A stretch of DNA of 64,000 bases from Mesorhizobium huakuii. GTDB taxonomy: Bacteria > Pseudomonadota > Alphaproteobacteria > Rhizobiales > Rhizobiaceae. Below the pieces are notes generated by a model. That model did no database searches. It saw only the letters and a list, made by a program, of their open reading frames with translations, and was not told the origin of the DNA. This document shows, in pieces, positions 40,195-48,980 of this stretch. Each line of letters begins with the position of its first letter. Position 1 is the stretch's first letter. Location: positions 1-64,000 of the forward strand of contig NZ_BSNY01000012.1 in the NCBI RefSeq assembly GCF_030160235.1. Direction: 5' to 3'. The translations under genes were made by a program, and so were the position numbers.

Positions 40195-41007
40195 TTAGCC
40201 TGGAAAGATCGTGAAACCACCATCGACGCGGATGACCTGGCCGTTGATGAAGCGCGCGCGCGGACCGGCGAGAAAGGCCACCGCCTCGGCGATCTCTTCC
40301 GGCTCCGCATAGCGGTTCAGCGATTTCTTGCTAGAATCCATACGGTTAGGATCGACCACTCGGGTCGCCTGGAACCGGGCCGTCTTGGTGGCGCCGGGGC
40401 TGACCGCATTGACGCGCACACCATCGTCGATCAGTTCTTTGGCGAGACAGCGCGTGTAATGTACGACCGCGGCCTTCAACGTCGAGTAGACGACCTCGGG
40501 TGAGACGCCGAGATGTGCTGCCGCCGACGCGATGTTGATGACGGAGCCGCCGCCGCGCTGCTTCATTGGCGGCACGAAGGCCTGGCAGACCAGCATCGTG
40601 CCGATCAGATTGTTCTCGGTGAGCACGCGGATGTCGTCCAGTTCGATGTCGAGGGCGTTGTTCGGGTTCGGCTTGCCGCCCTTGGCGCCGATGTCGCCGC
40701 CGGCACAATTGACAAGCACATGCACGTCACCGAGATCGGCCTCGATCTTGCGCTTCATCTCGGCCACCGCCTTCTGGTCGCCAATGTTTCCGGTTACCGA
40801 CGTGACCTTCGTGCCATGCCGCTTCAGGCGCTCGACCACCTCTGCGAGATTGGCGAACTCGCCATATTTGGCCGGTGCTGTTTCATCCATGTCATGGATC
40901 GCGACATTGGCGCCGAGTTCCGCCAGGCGCTCGGCCATCACGCGACCAAGGCCACGACCGGAGCCGGTGACGAAGGCGGTCAATCCATCGAGTTCACGTG
41001 TCGCCAT
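40195..41007 (-). CDS. SDR family oxidoreductase
   Basis: Classical short-chain dehydrogenase of 270 residues. It has the cofactor loop TGSGRGLG (15-22), the NNAG equivalent NCAGG near 100, and the catalytic Ser161, Tyr174 and Lys178 (YSTLK). The C terminus (INGQVIRVDGGFTIFPG) is typical. It is the last gene of the minus-strand sugar operon and starts one base inside the isomerase gene end. Substrate unknown; position suggests oxidation or reduction of a sugar, polyol or keto-acid intermediate. Confidence 0.9.
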   Translation of the reverse strand: MATRELDGLTAFVTGSGRGLGRVMAERLAELGANVAIHDMDETAPAKYGEFANLAEVVERLKRHGTKVTSVTGNIGDQKAVAEMKRKIEADLGDVHVLVNCAGGDIGAKGGKPNPNNALDIELDDIRVLTENNLIGTMLVCQAFVPPMKQRGGGSVINIASAAAHLGVSPEVVYSTLKAAVVHYTRCLAKELIDDGVRVNAVSPGATKTARFQATRVVDPNRMDSSKKSLNRYAEPEEIAEAVAFLAGPRARFINGQVIRVDGGFTIFPG

Positions 41008-42005
41008 CAGATATTCTCCACTTTCATCAAACCAAGGTTGCGCATGTTGGCGGCGCTGCGCCGGATCATGTCGAGCTCATAGGAAACGAGGGAAGCGTCG
41101 TCTTCGCGCTCCCAAGGGGTGCGGTAGTCTGCATCGTCGGGCAGCCGATTGCGCTGGGCTGCCCGCAGGCAGGCGGCAAATTCTCGCGCCGTTTTCGGCG
41201 GATAGCCGTGCCACCAGTCGTCGCTGAGAAAGCGGACATGCCTCGCCTCCAATGCGCCTGGTTCCAGAACGGCGGTCATGCGACTGTGGTGTTCGGCAAG
41301 AATTGCGAACAGCTGGGCAAACGGCACTGCGCCATCGCCGATGGCACAACGGATCAGCCTGTAGCCTTCGGTCGTGAATTGCACGCGGTAGTCCTTGAGG
41401 TGGACATGGCGGACATAAGGTGCGATCCGCCGCGCAAAATCGAGCGGCGCTTCGCCGACAGGGAATGTGTTGCCGGTGTCAAAAGTGACGCCGATGCCTT
41501 CGCCGCCGAGCGCGCAGAAATCGACGAGTTCCTGGCTGGTGAAGTCCTGGTGGTTTTCGATCGCAAGCACATGGCCCTCGGCAATCGCGCGGGGCCCCCA
41601 TTCCTTCAATCTGTCTCGAATGATGCCGGCGAACTCGCCCCATTTCTCGCCGGCGGCGTTGCGGTCGCCACACAGAACCGGCGTCAGCGCGGTTCGGATG
41701 ATTTTCACCCTCAGCAGGCGTGCGGCTCGAAATGCGGCGTCTAGCGGTTCGCCCACCAGAAGGCCGCCGCTGACGATCGGTGTGATGCCAAGGCTGGCGA
41801 GCCTCTCGCGCAGCGCGATCACCGCGCCGTCGGAAAGCTCCGTCAGCCATGGCACCCAGATCTCGAGAACCCGCGCGTCGAGCTCGGTCGCAAGCGCGAT
41901 GAAACCCTCCAGCCCTGCCGGCTTGGGATTGGCGCGTGGCGTGCCGCGAGCCTGGAGGCCGAGATGATAGGTCAGACCGTAGGGGTTCAGGCCGACCTGG
42001 AGCAT
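41007..42005 (-). CDS. TIM-barrel sugar isomerase/epimerase
   Basis: Protein of 332 residues in the xylose isomerase-like (AP endonuclease 2) TIM-barrel superfamily. The metal site pattern is seen in LAIENHQDFTSQELVDFC (Glu), GVTFDTGNTF (Asp), VRHVHLKDYRV (His, Asp) and the late AVLEPGALE (Glu). The ATG at 42005 follows AAAGGATCG; a start ten codons upstream that overlaps the previous stop is also possible. Family members isomerise or epimerise sugars or their phosphates, and some are dehydratases. It is sandwiched between two dehydrogenases, so it likely handles an intermediate of the same pathway. Confidence 0.85.
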   Translation of the reverse strand: MLQVGLNPYGLTYHLGLQARGTPRANPKPAGLEGFIALATELDARVLEIWVPWLTELSDGAVIALRERLASLGITPIVSGGLLVGEPLDAAFRAARLLRVKIIRTALTPVLCGDRNAAGEKWGEFAGIIRDRLKEWGPRAIAEGHVLAIENHQDFTSQELVDFCALGGEGIGVTFDTGNTFPVGEAPLDFARRIAPYVRHVHLKDYRVQFTTEGYRLIRCAIGDGAVPFAQLFAILAEHHSRMTAVLEPGALEARHVRFLSDDWWHGYPPKTAREFAACLRAAQRNRLPDDADYRTPWEREDDASLVSYELDMIRRSAANMRNLGLMKVENI

Positions 42006-42031
42006 GGAACGATCCTTTGATGGGGCTGGGG

Positions 42032-42799
42032 TCATCGCAGACCGGCATCCACGGTGATCGACTGCTTGGTGATCATGCGGCTATCGTCGGCGGCGAGGAA
42101 CAGCACCGTACGCGCGATCTCCTCGCCCAGCAGAACCCGGCGGATCATCTGGCGCTGCACCACCTGGTCGACCGACGACTGCGTCTTGTACCAAAGCCGC
42201 CGTTGCCGGTCGGTGATGACGGCACCCGGCTCGATGGCGTTGACGCGGATGTTGTCGGGCCCAAACGCCCGCGCCAGCGCGAATGTCAACCCGACCACTG
42301 CAGCCTTGGCCGTCGCATAGGGCGCCATGTCCGCCGCGCCGAAACGCCAGGCGATCGAGGAAAAATTGACGATCGAACCAAAGCCCAGTTCCTTCATGTG
42401 CGGATGCACGGCCTGGGCGGCAAAGAAGTGGTGCCTGAGGTTCACGTCCTGGGCGTGGTCCCAGTACGCCTGCGTCACGTCGGCGACCGGGTGGCGATTG
42501 TCGTCGGCGGCGTTGTTGACCAGCACCGCGACAGGTCCGAGGCGGTCGCGCACCGTGCCGATCGCAGCCTGGAGGGCGACAATATCGGTCACGTCGCAGC
42601 GCATGAAGAGGGGCGGGTGCGCTGCCGTGGTGCCGAGTTCTCGCGCGAGTTCCTCGCCGGCCTCCTGCTGTAGATCGAGAAACGCGACGCGTGCGCCATT
42701 GGCGGCGAAGGCGCGAACCGTATCGGCGCCGATGCCAGACGCGCCGCCGGTAATCAGCACGACACGGTCGGCCAGGCTCGGATAGGTGGCAAAGGGCAA
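42032..42799 (-). CDS. SDR aldose dehydrogenase, XylB-like
   Basis: Short-chain dehydrogenase of 255 residues. It resembles the Caulobacter-type D-xylose 1-dehydrogenase in several places: the YPSL start, TGGASGIG (17-24), the NNAADDNRHPVADVTQAYWD segment around residue 95-114, VNLRHHFF, and the IVNFSSIAWRFG stretch before the catalytic Tyr161/Lys165 (YATAK). That similarity suggests oxidation of an aldose to a lactone, though D-xylose itself is not proven. It follows the ABC ATPase gene by about 30 bases and precedes the isomerase. Confidence 0.88.
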   Translation of the reverse strand: MPFATYPSLADRVVLITGGASGIGADTVRAFAANGARVAFLDLQQEAGEELARELGTTAAHPPLFMRCDVTDIVALQAAIGTVRDRLGPVAVLVNNAADDNRHPVADVTQAYWDHAQDVNLRHHFFAAQAVHPHMKELGFGSIVNFSSIAWRFGAADMAPYATAKAAVVGLTFALARAFGPDNIRVNAIEPGAVITDRQRRLWYKTQSSVDQVVQRQMIRRVLLGEEIARTVLFLAADDSRMITKQSITVDAGLR

Positions 42800-42815
42800 A
42801 TGCGAAACTCTCTTC

Positions 42816-42849
42816 AGATCAGGCGTTGGGTCAGATCAGGCGTTGGGTC
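42816..42849 (-). repeat. 17-bp perfect tandem duplication at ATPase gene end
   Basis: Two adjacent identical 17-base units (42816-42832 and 42833-42849; minus-strand unit GACCCAACGCCTGATCT) copy the last codons of the ATPase gene and the first base of its stop codon. The first stop ends the protein and the second copy is untranslated. Confidence 0.9.
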
Positions 42850-43937
42850 GTCGGGTCGAACAGGCACGCACGCGCCATGTCGATGCCGAGCGTCACCGTC
42901 TCACCCATCCGAGGCGTGCCGTCGGGGTCGAAACGGCCGGTGATCTCCTTGGCGCCCAGGCGCAGAACGGCCATCGTCTCCGCACCCGTCGGCTCGACCA
43001 GTTCCACCACGGCATTGATTTGAGCGATGCTTGGCTTGCGACGGGCAAGATCGGGATCAAACCGGTAGATGTGCTCCGGCCGGATGCCGAGCAAGAGCTG
43101 TCGCGGCGTATCGGACGGCAGCGCCTGGACGATCGGCAGGCTGGCCGTCTTGCCGTCGGCGGTCGGCAAGACAACAGTGGGGCGGCCGCCTTCCTCGCTC
43201 AGTTCGGCCGGCAAAAAATTCATCGCCGGCGAACCCATGAAGCCCGCGACGAACATGTTGGCCGGACGGTTGTAGATCGTGGCCGGCTCATCGAATTGCT
43301 GGACCGATCCCTGATGCATTACGGCGATGCGCGAGGCGAGCGTCATTGCCTCGACCTGATCGTGGGTGACGTAAACCGTCGTCTTGCCGACGCGGTGATG
43401 CAGTTTCTTGATTTCGGTACGCATGTCGACGCGCAGCTTGGCGTCGAGATTGGAGAGCGGCTCGTCGAACAGGAACAGTTTCGGATCACGCACCAGCGCC
43501 CGGCCCATCGCGACGCGCTGGCGCTGGCCGCCCGAAAGCTGTCCGGGCTTGCGCCCAAGCAACGGTTCGATCTGCAGGAACGCTGCAACCCGTTTGACCG
43601 CCTCGTCCTGCTGCGGCTTCGGTACGCGGCGGCTTTCCATGCCGAAGGTGATGTTCTCGCGCACCGTCATCGTCGGATAAAGCGCGTAGGACTGGAACAC
43701 CATGGCGATGTCGCGGTCCTTCGGCGCAACCGAATTGACCAGCCGGCCGTCGATGCGGATCTCGCCGGAGGTTACGGTTTCCAGCCCGGCGATCATCGCG
43801 AGCAAGGTGGACTTGCCGCAGCCGGACGGTCCGACCAGCGCGATAAACTCACCGTTCTGCGCCTCGAGATCGATGCCCTTCAGCACCTCGACCGCGCCGT
43901 AGTTCTTGCGCAGGGACCGGATGGTCAATGTCGACAT
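42831..43937 (-). CDS. sugar ABC transporter ATPase (UgpC/MalK type)
   Basis: ATPase of 368 residues. The nucleotide-binding domain has Walker [11 protein letters not shown]-loop VFQSYALYPTMTV, signature LSGGQRQR, Walker [13 protein letters not shown] and switch VTHDQ. A C-terminal TOBE/OB regulatory domain (about 240-368) is typical of CUT1 sugar importers. The ATG at 43937 follows AAGAAGGG. The last five codons and stop are tandemly duplicated just downstream. It serves the two permeases encoded upstream and might also serve the ATPase-less galactoside operon. Confidence 0.92.
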   Translation of the reverse strand: MSTLTIRSLRKNYGAVEVLKGIDLEAQNGEFIALVGPSGCGKSTLLAMIAGLETVTSGEIRIDGRLVNSVAPKDRDIAMVFQSYALYPTMTVRENITFGMESRRVPKPQQDEAVKRVAAFLQIEPLLGRKPGQLSGGQRQRVAMGRALVRDPKLFLFDEPLSNLDAKLRVDMRTEIKKLHHRVGKTTVYVTHDQVEAMTLASRIAVMHQGSVQQFDEPATIYNRPANMFVAGFMGSPAMNFLPAELSEEGGRPTVVLPTADGKTASLPIVQALPSDTPRQLLLGIRPEHIYRFDPDLARRKPSIAQINAVVELVEPTGAETMAVLRLGAKEITGRFDPDGTPRMGETVTLGIDMARACLFDPTTQRLI

Positions 43938-43988
43938 GCGATACCCTTCTTGGTGGTCGGGGCGATCGGCGACATGAGACAGACTCCG

Positions 43989-44018
43989 TTCACTTGATCG
44001 CGCTTCACTTGATCGCAC
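43989..44018 (-). repeat. 15-bp tandem duplication at permease gene end
   Basis: Two adjacent 15-base units (43989-44003 and 44004-44018; plus-strand TTCACTTGATCGCGC and TTCACTTGATCGCAC, 14 of 15 identical) duplicate the last codons and the stop of the upstream permease gene. Confidence 0.85.
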
Positions 44019-44910
44019 CCTGGGTCAGGCCGCGGACGAAATACTTGCCACCGAAGAGATAGATCAGCAGCGGCGGCAGCGCGCCGATCAGCACGGCGGC
44101 GCTCATGACATCGTAGGCGCGTACATTCGTGCCGCTTGCCGTCAGCGCGACGAGTGCGGCCGTGATCGGCTGTTGCTGCCCGGAGGTGAAGACGACACCG
44201 AACAGATATTCGTTCCAGATGCCGGTGAACTGCCAGATAACCGTGACGATCAGGATCGGTGAGGAGAGCGGGAGAATGATCTTGCGGAAGATGCGCCAGA
44301 AGCCTGCGCCGTCGATGCGTGCCGCCTTGATCAGATCGTCGGGGATGCTGACGTAGTAGTTGCGGCAGAACAGCGTGGTGAACGAAATGCCCTGGATGAC
44401 ATGTATGACGATGAGCCCGTAGGTCGAATTGCTGAGGCCCAGATTGCCGAGGATGAACGCCCAGGGCATCAACGAAATCTGGCCCGGAATGAAGACGCCG
44501 AGCAGCATGCAGGTGAACAGCGCTTCCGAACCCTTGAAGCGCCATTTCGACAATATGTAACCGTTCATAGCGCCGACCACCGTCGAGATGATCGTCGCCG
44601 GGATCGTCATTTTCAGAGAGTTGTAGAAGCTGCGCTGCATGCCCTCACAGGTGCCGCCGATGCAATAGGTGCTCCAGGCCTGGCCCCAGGCTTCGAGGCG
44701 GAAGCTGCGTGGCAGCGAGATCAACCCGTTGCGCGCGATCTCTTGCTGATCACGGAATGAATTCAGCACCACGACCAACAACGGCACCAGGTAGATCGCC
44801 GCGAAGATAACCAGCAGCCCATAGATGACGAAGCGGGTGAGGAAATGCCTGCGCGCCGCAACTGTGGCAGCGTGACGATCCTGCGCCTGGTCCAACGAGA
44901 CGTCACCCAT
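44005..44910 (-). CDS. sugar ABC transporter permease (MalG type)
   Basis: Inner-membrane permease of 301 residues. The ATG at 44910 overlaps the upstream permease stop; a longer frame lies inside that gene. About six hydrophobic segments, starting FVIYGLLVIFAAIYLVPLL, and the EAA loop IPDDLIKAARIDGAGFWRIF. An unusual insertion with two cysteines (YCIGGTCEGMQRS) lies in the first periplasmic region, as in some glucose- or mannose-type transporters. Its 3' end is tandemly duplicated. Confidence 0.9.
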   Translation of the reverse strand: MGDVSLDQAQDRHAATVAARRHFLTRFVIYGLLVIFAAIYLVPLLVVVLNSFRDQQEIARNGLISLPRSFRLEAWGQAWSTYCIGGTCEGMQRSFYNSLKMTIPATIISTVVGAMNGYILSKWRFKGSEALFTCMLLGVFIPGQISLMPWAFILGNLGLSNSTYGLIVIHVIQGISFTTLFCRNYYVSIPDDLIKAARIDGAGFWRIFRKIILPLSSPILIVTVIWQFTGIWNEYLFGVVFTSGQQQPITAALVALTASGTNVRAYDVMSAAVLIGALPPLLIYLFGGKYFVRGLTQGAIK

Positions 44911-45838
44911 GGCCGGCTTCCTTGCGCCGGCGCCAAACCACCCACAACGAATAGGGCACCAGCACCACGGCAAGAGCGGCAAGCATCATGATGGCCGCCG
45001 CAGCACCTTCGCCGATCTGGCCGCGTTGGAACATCAGGTCGTAGACATAAATGGCAGGGAACGTGGTCGAGATCCCCGGCCCCCCTTTGGTGAGGGCCGC
45101 CACGAGGTCGAAGGTCTTGATGGCGAATTGGATCTGGATGACGGCGACCGCCAGGAAGATCGGGGCAATCGTTGGCAGAAGCACTTTGCGATAGATGCGG
45201 AAGGTCGACGCGCCGTCGATCTGCGCGGCCTTGATGAGGTCCGAATCGACCGAGCGCAGACCCGCCAGGAAGAGCGCCATGGCAAAGCCCGAGGACTGCC
45301 AGACACCGGTGATGATCACCGCATAAATTGCATAATGCCGGTCGCTGGCGAGGGCGAAACTGAAATTCGTCCAGCCCAATCCGCGCACCATGGCCTGGAT
45401 ACCGTCGGTCGGGTTGTAGAGCCAACTCCAGACCGTGCCGGTGACGATGAAGGACACGGCCAGCGGATAGAGGAAGATCGTGCGCCAGACCGCTTCTCCG
45501 CGCACACGCTGGTCGATCAGGATCGCCAGCAGCAGTCCCACTGCCATCGAACCGACGATATAGAAACCGCTGAAGAGAAAGAGGTTATTGTAAGCGATGT
45601 TCCAGCGCCGGTTCGCCCAGAGTGACGCGTAGTTGTCCAGACCGACGAAGCCGTAGGTAGGGAGCAGCGAGGAGTTGGAGAGCGAGATGTAGAGCGTCCA
45701 GCCGGTGAACACGAAAACATAGACGAAGCTCGCCACAAGCGAGGGGCCGAGCACCAGCAAGGGCATCGCGGAGCCCAGCCGCTCGCGCCAGGGGCGGGCG
45801 GGCGCCGGGGTCGACAGGATCAGGTCGTGATTTGACAT
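44903..45838 (-). CDS. sugar ABC transporter permease (MalF type)
   Basis: Permease of 311 residues from the ATG at 45838; longer frames read out of phase through the binding-protein gene. The first segment (AMPLLVLGPSLVASFVYVFV) and the EAA loop (VDSDLIKAAQIDGASTFRIY) are clear, with GTVWSWLYNPTDG in the region preceding the loop. It forms a heterodimer with the next permease. A stem-loop separates it from the binding-protein gene. Confidence 0.9.
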   Translation of the reverse strand: MSNHDLILSTPAPARPWRERLGSAMPLLVLGPSLVASFVYVFVFTGWTLYISLSNSSLLPTYGFVGLDNYASLWANRRWNIAYNNLFLFSGFYIVGSMAVGLLLAILIDQRVRGEAVWRTIFLYPLAVSFIVTGTVWSWLYNPTDGIQAMVRGLGWTNFSFALASDRHYAIYAVIITGVWQSSGFAMALFLAGLRSVDSDLIKAAQIDGASTFRIYRKVLLPTIAPIFLAVAVIQIQFAIKTFDLVAALTKGGPGISTTFPAIYVYDLMFQRGQIGEGAAAAIMMLAALAVVLVPYSLWVVWRRRKEAGHG

Positions 45839-45865
45839 TTGCGGCGCGGAACTGGATGGAGGATA

Positions 45866-45894
45866 GCCGGGTGCGGATAGAAATTGCGCCCGGC
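45866..45894 (-). other. intergenic stem-loop after binding-protein gene
   Basis: GCCGGG (45866-45871) faces CCCGGC (45889-45894), a 6-bp stem that can extend by nearby G-C pairs, in the 65-base gap between the binding-protein stop and the first permease start. No T-run. Same position as in two other sugar operons of the window. Confidence 0.5.
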
Positions 45895-45903
45895 CGTTCC
45901 TGT

Positions 45904-47169
45904 CTACTTCTGTGCTTCGGCCGCGTCGGCCATCGCATTGGCGCCGTCCTCGGGTGACATGTCGGGCGTCGCTACGAACTCGGTAATGGCGTCCATGATC
46001 GCACCGCGCATCTTCTGCGGGATGGTCATGTTGTGCGCCATCGAGCGGACCAGCGTGCCGTCCTTGATCGAAGCCTGCAGATCCTTCTGCGAGAGCTGCT
46101 GGCACGGATTGAAGCCCTTTGACAGGTCGATATCCAGGCGTGCGGGGATTGAGCCCTTGGCCTGGTTGAAGACCGTCTGGAAGTCGGGCGACAGGATCAG
46201 GCTGGCAAGCAGCTTCTGGCCGTCGATGTAATCCTGATCCTTTTGCTTGAAGAACACGACCGAGTCCGAGTTGAGTATGAAGCCGGGCTTGCCCCAATCG
46301 GTCGGCGCCTGGGCGCAGACATAGTCGGTGCCTTCCTTAAAGCCGGCGGCCGTCAGCAGGCCAATCGTCCAGTCGCCCATGATGTGGAAAGCCGCGTCGC
46401 CCTTGCCCACGAGCGCCGACATCGAATCCCAGTCGCGGCCAACCATGCCCGGATCCATGTACTTGGTCGTCATCAGGCGCATCTGCTGGAAGGCCTTGAC
46501 CATCCCCGGGCTACGCATGGACTCGACATCGCCCTCGACGAAGGCCTTGCGGTAGAGATCGATGTCCTGGCCGTAGAGCACGACCTCGAACACCGTCGAA
46601 TCCGTCCAGTCGGCGGTCGAATGCGAGATGCAGATCTTGCCGGACGCGACGATCTTGTCGCAGGCCGCATTGAACTCGGCCCAGGTCTTGGGCATTTCCG
46701 TCACGCCGGCGGCCTGCATGACCTTCGGCGAGGCCCACAGCCAGTTGATGCGGTGGATGTTCATGGGGGCGGCGACCCATTTGCCGGTGGGCTTCATCAC
46801 CGGAAGCAATTCCGGCGCGACCACTTTCTCCCATCCTTCCGAGGCCGCCAGTTCGTCGAGATCAGCGGTCATGCCGGTCTTGTTCCACTCGGCGATTTCC
46901 GGACCTTTCAGCTGCACGGCGGGCGGGGCATTGCCGGCGATCACGTCAGCACGCAGCTTGGCCAGCGTATTGGCCGTGTGACCGGCGATCGAGGTCTGTT
47001 CCCATTTGCCGCCCTTGGCGGTGAACATCTCGCCGAGCTTGGCGATCGCCTGCGCGTCCGATCCAGTCGCCCATTGATGCAGCAGGTTCGTCTTGGGCTC
47101 GGCGAAGGCTGCCCCGGCGGCAAAGGTGCACGCAACGGCGGCCGCGAGGGCGGTCATGATGCATTTCAT
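45904..47169 (-). CDS. sugar ABC transporter substrate-binding protein
   Basis: Periplasmic binding protein of 421 residues with a standard Sec signal peptide (cleavage likely after AAFA-EPK). The family 1 pattern includes LLHQWATGSDAQAIAKL, the WVAAPMNIHRINWLWA lobe segment and the FHIMGDWTIGLL pocket; these resemble glucose/mannose-type binding proteins of rhizobia. First gene of the operon binding protein-permease-permease-ATPase-SDR-isomerase-SDR, divergent from a ROK repressor gene. Confidence 0.92.
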   Translation of the reverse strand: MKCIMTALAAAVACTFAAGAAFAEPKTNLLHQWATGSDAQAIAKLGEMFTAKGGKWEQTSIAGHTANTLAKLRADVIAGNAPPAVQLKGPEIAEWNKTGMTADLDELAASEGWEKVVAPELLPVMKPTGKWVAAPMNIHRINWLWASPKVMQAAGVTEMPKTWAEFNAACDKIVASGKICISHSTADWTDSTVFEVVLYGQDIDLYRKAFVEGDVESMRSPGMVKAFQQMRLMTTKYMDPGMVGRDWDSMSALVGKGDAAFHIMGDWTIGLLTAAGFKEGTDYVCAQAPTDWGKPGFILNSDSVVFFKQKDQDYIDGQKLLASLILSPDFQTVFNQAKGSIPARLDIDLSKGFNPCQQLSQKDLQASIKDGTLVRSMAHNMTIPQKMRGAIMDAITEFVATPDMSPEDGANAMADAAEAQK

Positions 47170-47314
47170 AGTTTCACTCCCATATGGTGTTGCACGGTTC
47201 GTATCGACCGCTTATGGCCGCGGTTTGAAGCCGCCGCCGGCGAGATGCGTTAATCTCAAGTTCTTTCCAAGATGACATATTGGAGCTATCAGTCAACGAT
47301 GTTTATGTTGGTCT
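47170..47314. promoter_or_regulatory. divergent promoter region with operator candidate
   Basis: The 145-base gap between the binding-protein gene and the ROK gene must hold both promoters. GAGAT-GCGTTA-ATCTC (47242-47257) is a perfect 5-bp dyad, and CAACGATGTTTATGTTG (47296-47312) is a weaker one overlapping the ROK gene start region. Both are candidate sites for the ROK protein. Confidence 0.4.
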
Positions 47315-48520
47315 ATGACAAAACCTTCGCTTAGAACGTGGCTGATCGACAGGCCGCCCGCATCGCCGGAGAGCATGATTGTGCGTTGCCTGAGTGAGCG
47401 CGGCGCTCTCTCGGCGTCGCAGATCGCACGTGTCACCGGTCTGGCGCGCTCGACGGTCTCAACCGCGCTCAATGGCTTGAGAAAATCGGGCATGGTAATC
47501 GAAGCCCCGACCAGCCACGAGGGGATCAGAGCCATTGGCAGGCCAGCCGCGGCTGTGACGCTCAATCCGACAGCGGGCACCTGCGTCGGAATTCATCTGG
47601 GGCTTCAGCAGATAAGGCTGATCGTCGCCGATGTCTCACATTCCGTCATTGCCGAACAAACTATCCCCATGGCACTGGACTACCAACCGCAGCAGGCGGC
47701 CCAGATGGCCAAATCGGCAATTGCCCAATCTTACGAGGAAAATGGTCTGCCGATGGCGGGACTCCTGGGGGTTGGGATTTCCGTCTCTGGTCCTGTCAGT
47801 CGCGATGGAGTGGTCCTGCGCGCGAGCATCGTTCCAACATGGGCCGGCGTCAACATACGAGATGTGTTCGGACCCGTCCTGGAGCGGCCGATCTTCGCCG
47901 ACAACGAGAGCAACTGCTCGGCCATTGCCGAGCTGATGTGGGGTGCGGCCATCGGCCAAGACGATTTCGTGCTGTTCAAGATCGATCTGGGGGTTGGTGG
48001 CGCCATTGTCCAGCATGGCCGGCTGGTGACGGGCATTGCCGGCGGTGCCGGCGAATTCGGGCACATCAGCATCGATCCCGGCGGCGATCTTTGTCGGTGC
48101 GGCAATCGCGGATGCCTGGAGCTCTATGCGAGTTTTGCCCGGCCACTGGAACAGATTTCGCGTGTTGTGCGGCGGCAGGTCACTATGGACGATGTCATTA
48201 TGATGGCCAAGGAGGGCGATGTCAGGGCGTTGCGGATGATCGAGGATACCGCCGAGATCGCCGGCCGGGGTCTCGGCTTGATCGGCTCGGTGCTCAACCC
48301 GCCGCTCATCATCATCGGGGGCCAGATGGCGTTGGCGGGTGACATTCTGTTGACGCCGCTGATCGCGTCCTATGAACGCCACACGCTCATCAAGTCCCGC
48401 GATGTCGCTCCGGCCCTGCGCACGCGGATAATCGTTGGTAAGCACACCGAGAACGATGCGTTGCTGGGCGCGGTCGGCCTCGTGCTGAGACACCAGACGA
48501 AGGAACTCTCGCTCGGCTGA
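47315..48520 (+). CDS. ROK family transcriptional repressor
   Basis: Regulator of 401 residues with an N-terminal winged helix (GALSASQIARVTGLARSTVSTAL near 30-52) and a complete ROK domain. The ligand motif GGAGEFGHI and the zinc motif CRCGNRGCLE are intact, unlike the first ROK gene of the window. It lies divergent to the binding-protein gene and should repress that operon until a sugar or sugar phosphate binds. It is also 460 bases upstream of the next operon on the same strand and could control it too. Confidence 0.9.
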   Translation: MTKPSLRTWLIDRPPASPESMIVRCLSERGALSASQIARVTGLARSTVSTALNGLRKSGMVIEAPTSHEGIRAIGRPAAAVTLNPTAGTCVGIHLGLQQIRLIVADVSHSVIAEQTIPMALDYQPQQAAQMAKSAIAQSYEENGLPMAGLLGVGISVSGPVSRDGVVLRASIVPTWAGVNIRDVFGPVLERPIFADNESNCSAIAELMWGAAIGQDDFVLFKIDLGVGGAIVQHGRLVTGIAGGAGEFGHISIDPGGDLCRCGNRGCLELYASFARPLEQISRVVRRQVTMDDVIMMAKEGDVRALRMIEDTAEIAGRGLGLIGSVLNPPLIIIGGQMALAGDILLTPLIASYERHTLIKSRDVAPALRTRIIVGKHTENDALLGAVGLVLRHQTKELSLG

Positions 48521-48980
48521 TCGGCTTGGGGCAAGTCGCGACAGCGGACCTTGGGGTTTGAAGAGCCGGGCTTGCGCATGCGCCAGATCTCCTTGGCGAT
48601 GAAGCCGTATCCACCAAATGGCGGACGCTCTCTTCATGAGCGTCTAGGGTTTCAGAAGCAATTTTCCGGTGCGCACGGGCAGGCGATGATTGCCAAGCCG
48701 GGCTGACGAGGTGGCCCGCAGCTGCCCCGTTTTCCTCGAGGTATGAGACGATGCGAGCCTTCGCCAACATGAAGTGGAACGACGCCCTCGCAATGGTGCT
48801 GATCGTTGGCGGACTGGGCACGGTGCTGCCCGTCCGGGCTGATGACCTGGAAGGCCAGTTCCGATCAACCCCAAACATTCTCCTGCTCTTCATCTCATCA
48901 TACCAGTTGACATGATGATGGTTGCCGCTAAGGTTGACCAGGGTTCGGCGGATGCGAGTACACGGTCAAGGGAGGAGACT
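48521..48980. other. intergenic region upstream of third sugar operon
   Basis: About 460 bases that should carry the promoter for the plus-strand importer. The only plausible coding item is a 54-codon frame with a signal-peptide-like start (48751-48915). The antisense frames overlap the ROK gene end and are not convincing. No clear terminator for the ROK gene is seen. Confidence 0.45.
48751..48915 (+). CDS. possible 54-residue exported peptide or gene remnant
   Basis: An ATG at 48751 with CGAGG about ten bases ahead opens a 54-codon frame. A hydrophobic stretch (ALAMVLIVGGLGTVLPVRA) is followed by an Asp-Asp, as at a signal peptidase site, and then about 25 residues unlike any family I know. 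It may be a small secreted peptide, or the decayed start of an older binding-protein gene now replaced by the one at 48981. Confidence 0.3.
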   Translation: MRAFANMKWNDALAMVLIVGGLGTVLPVRADDLEGQFRSTPNILLLFISSYQLT

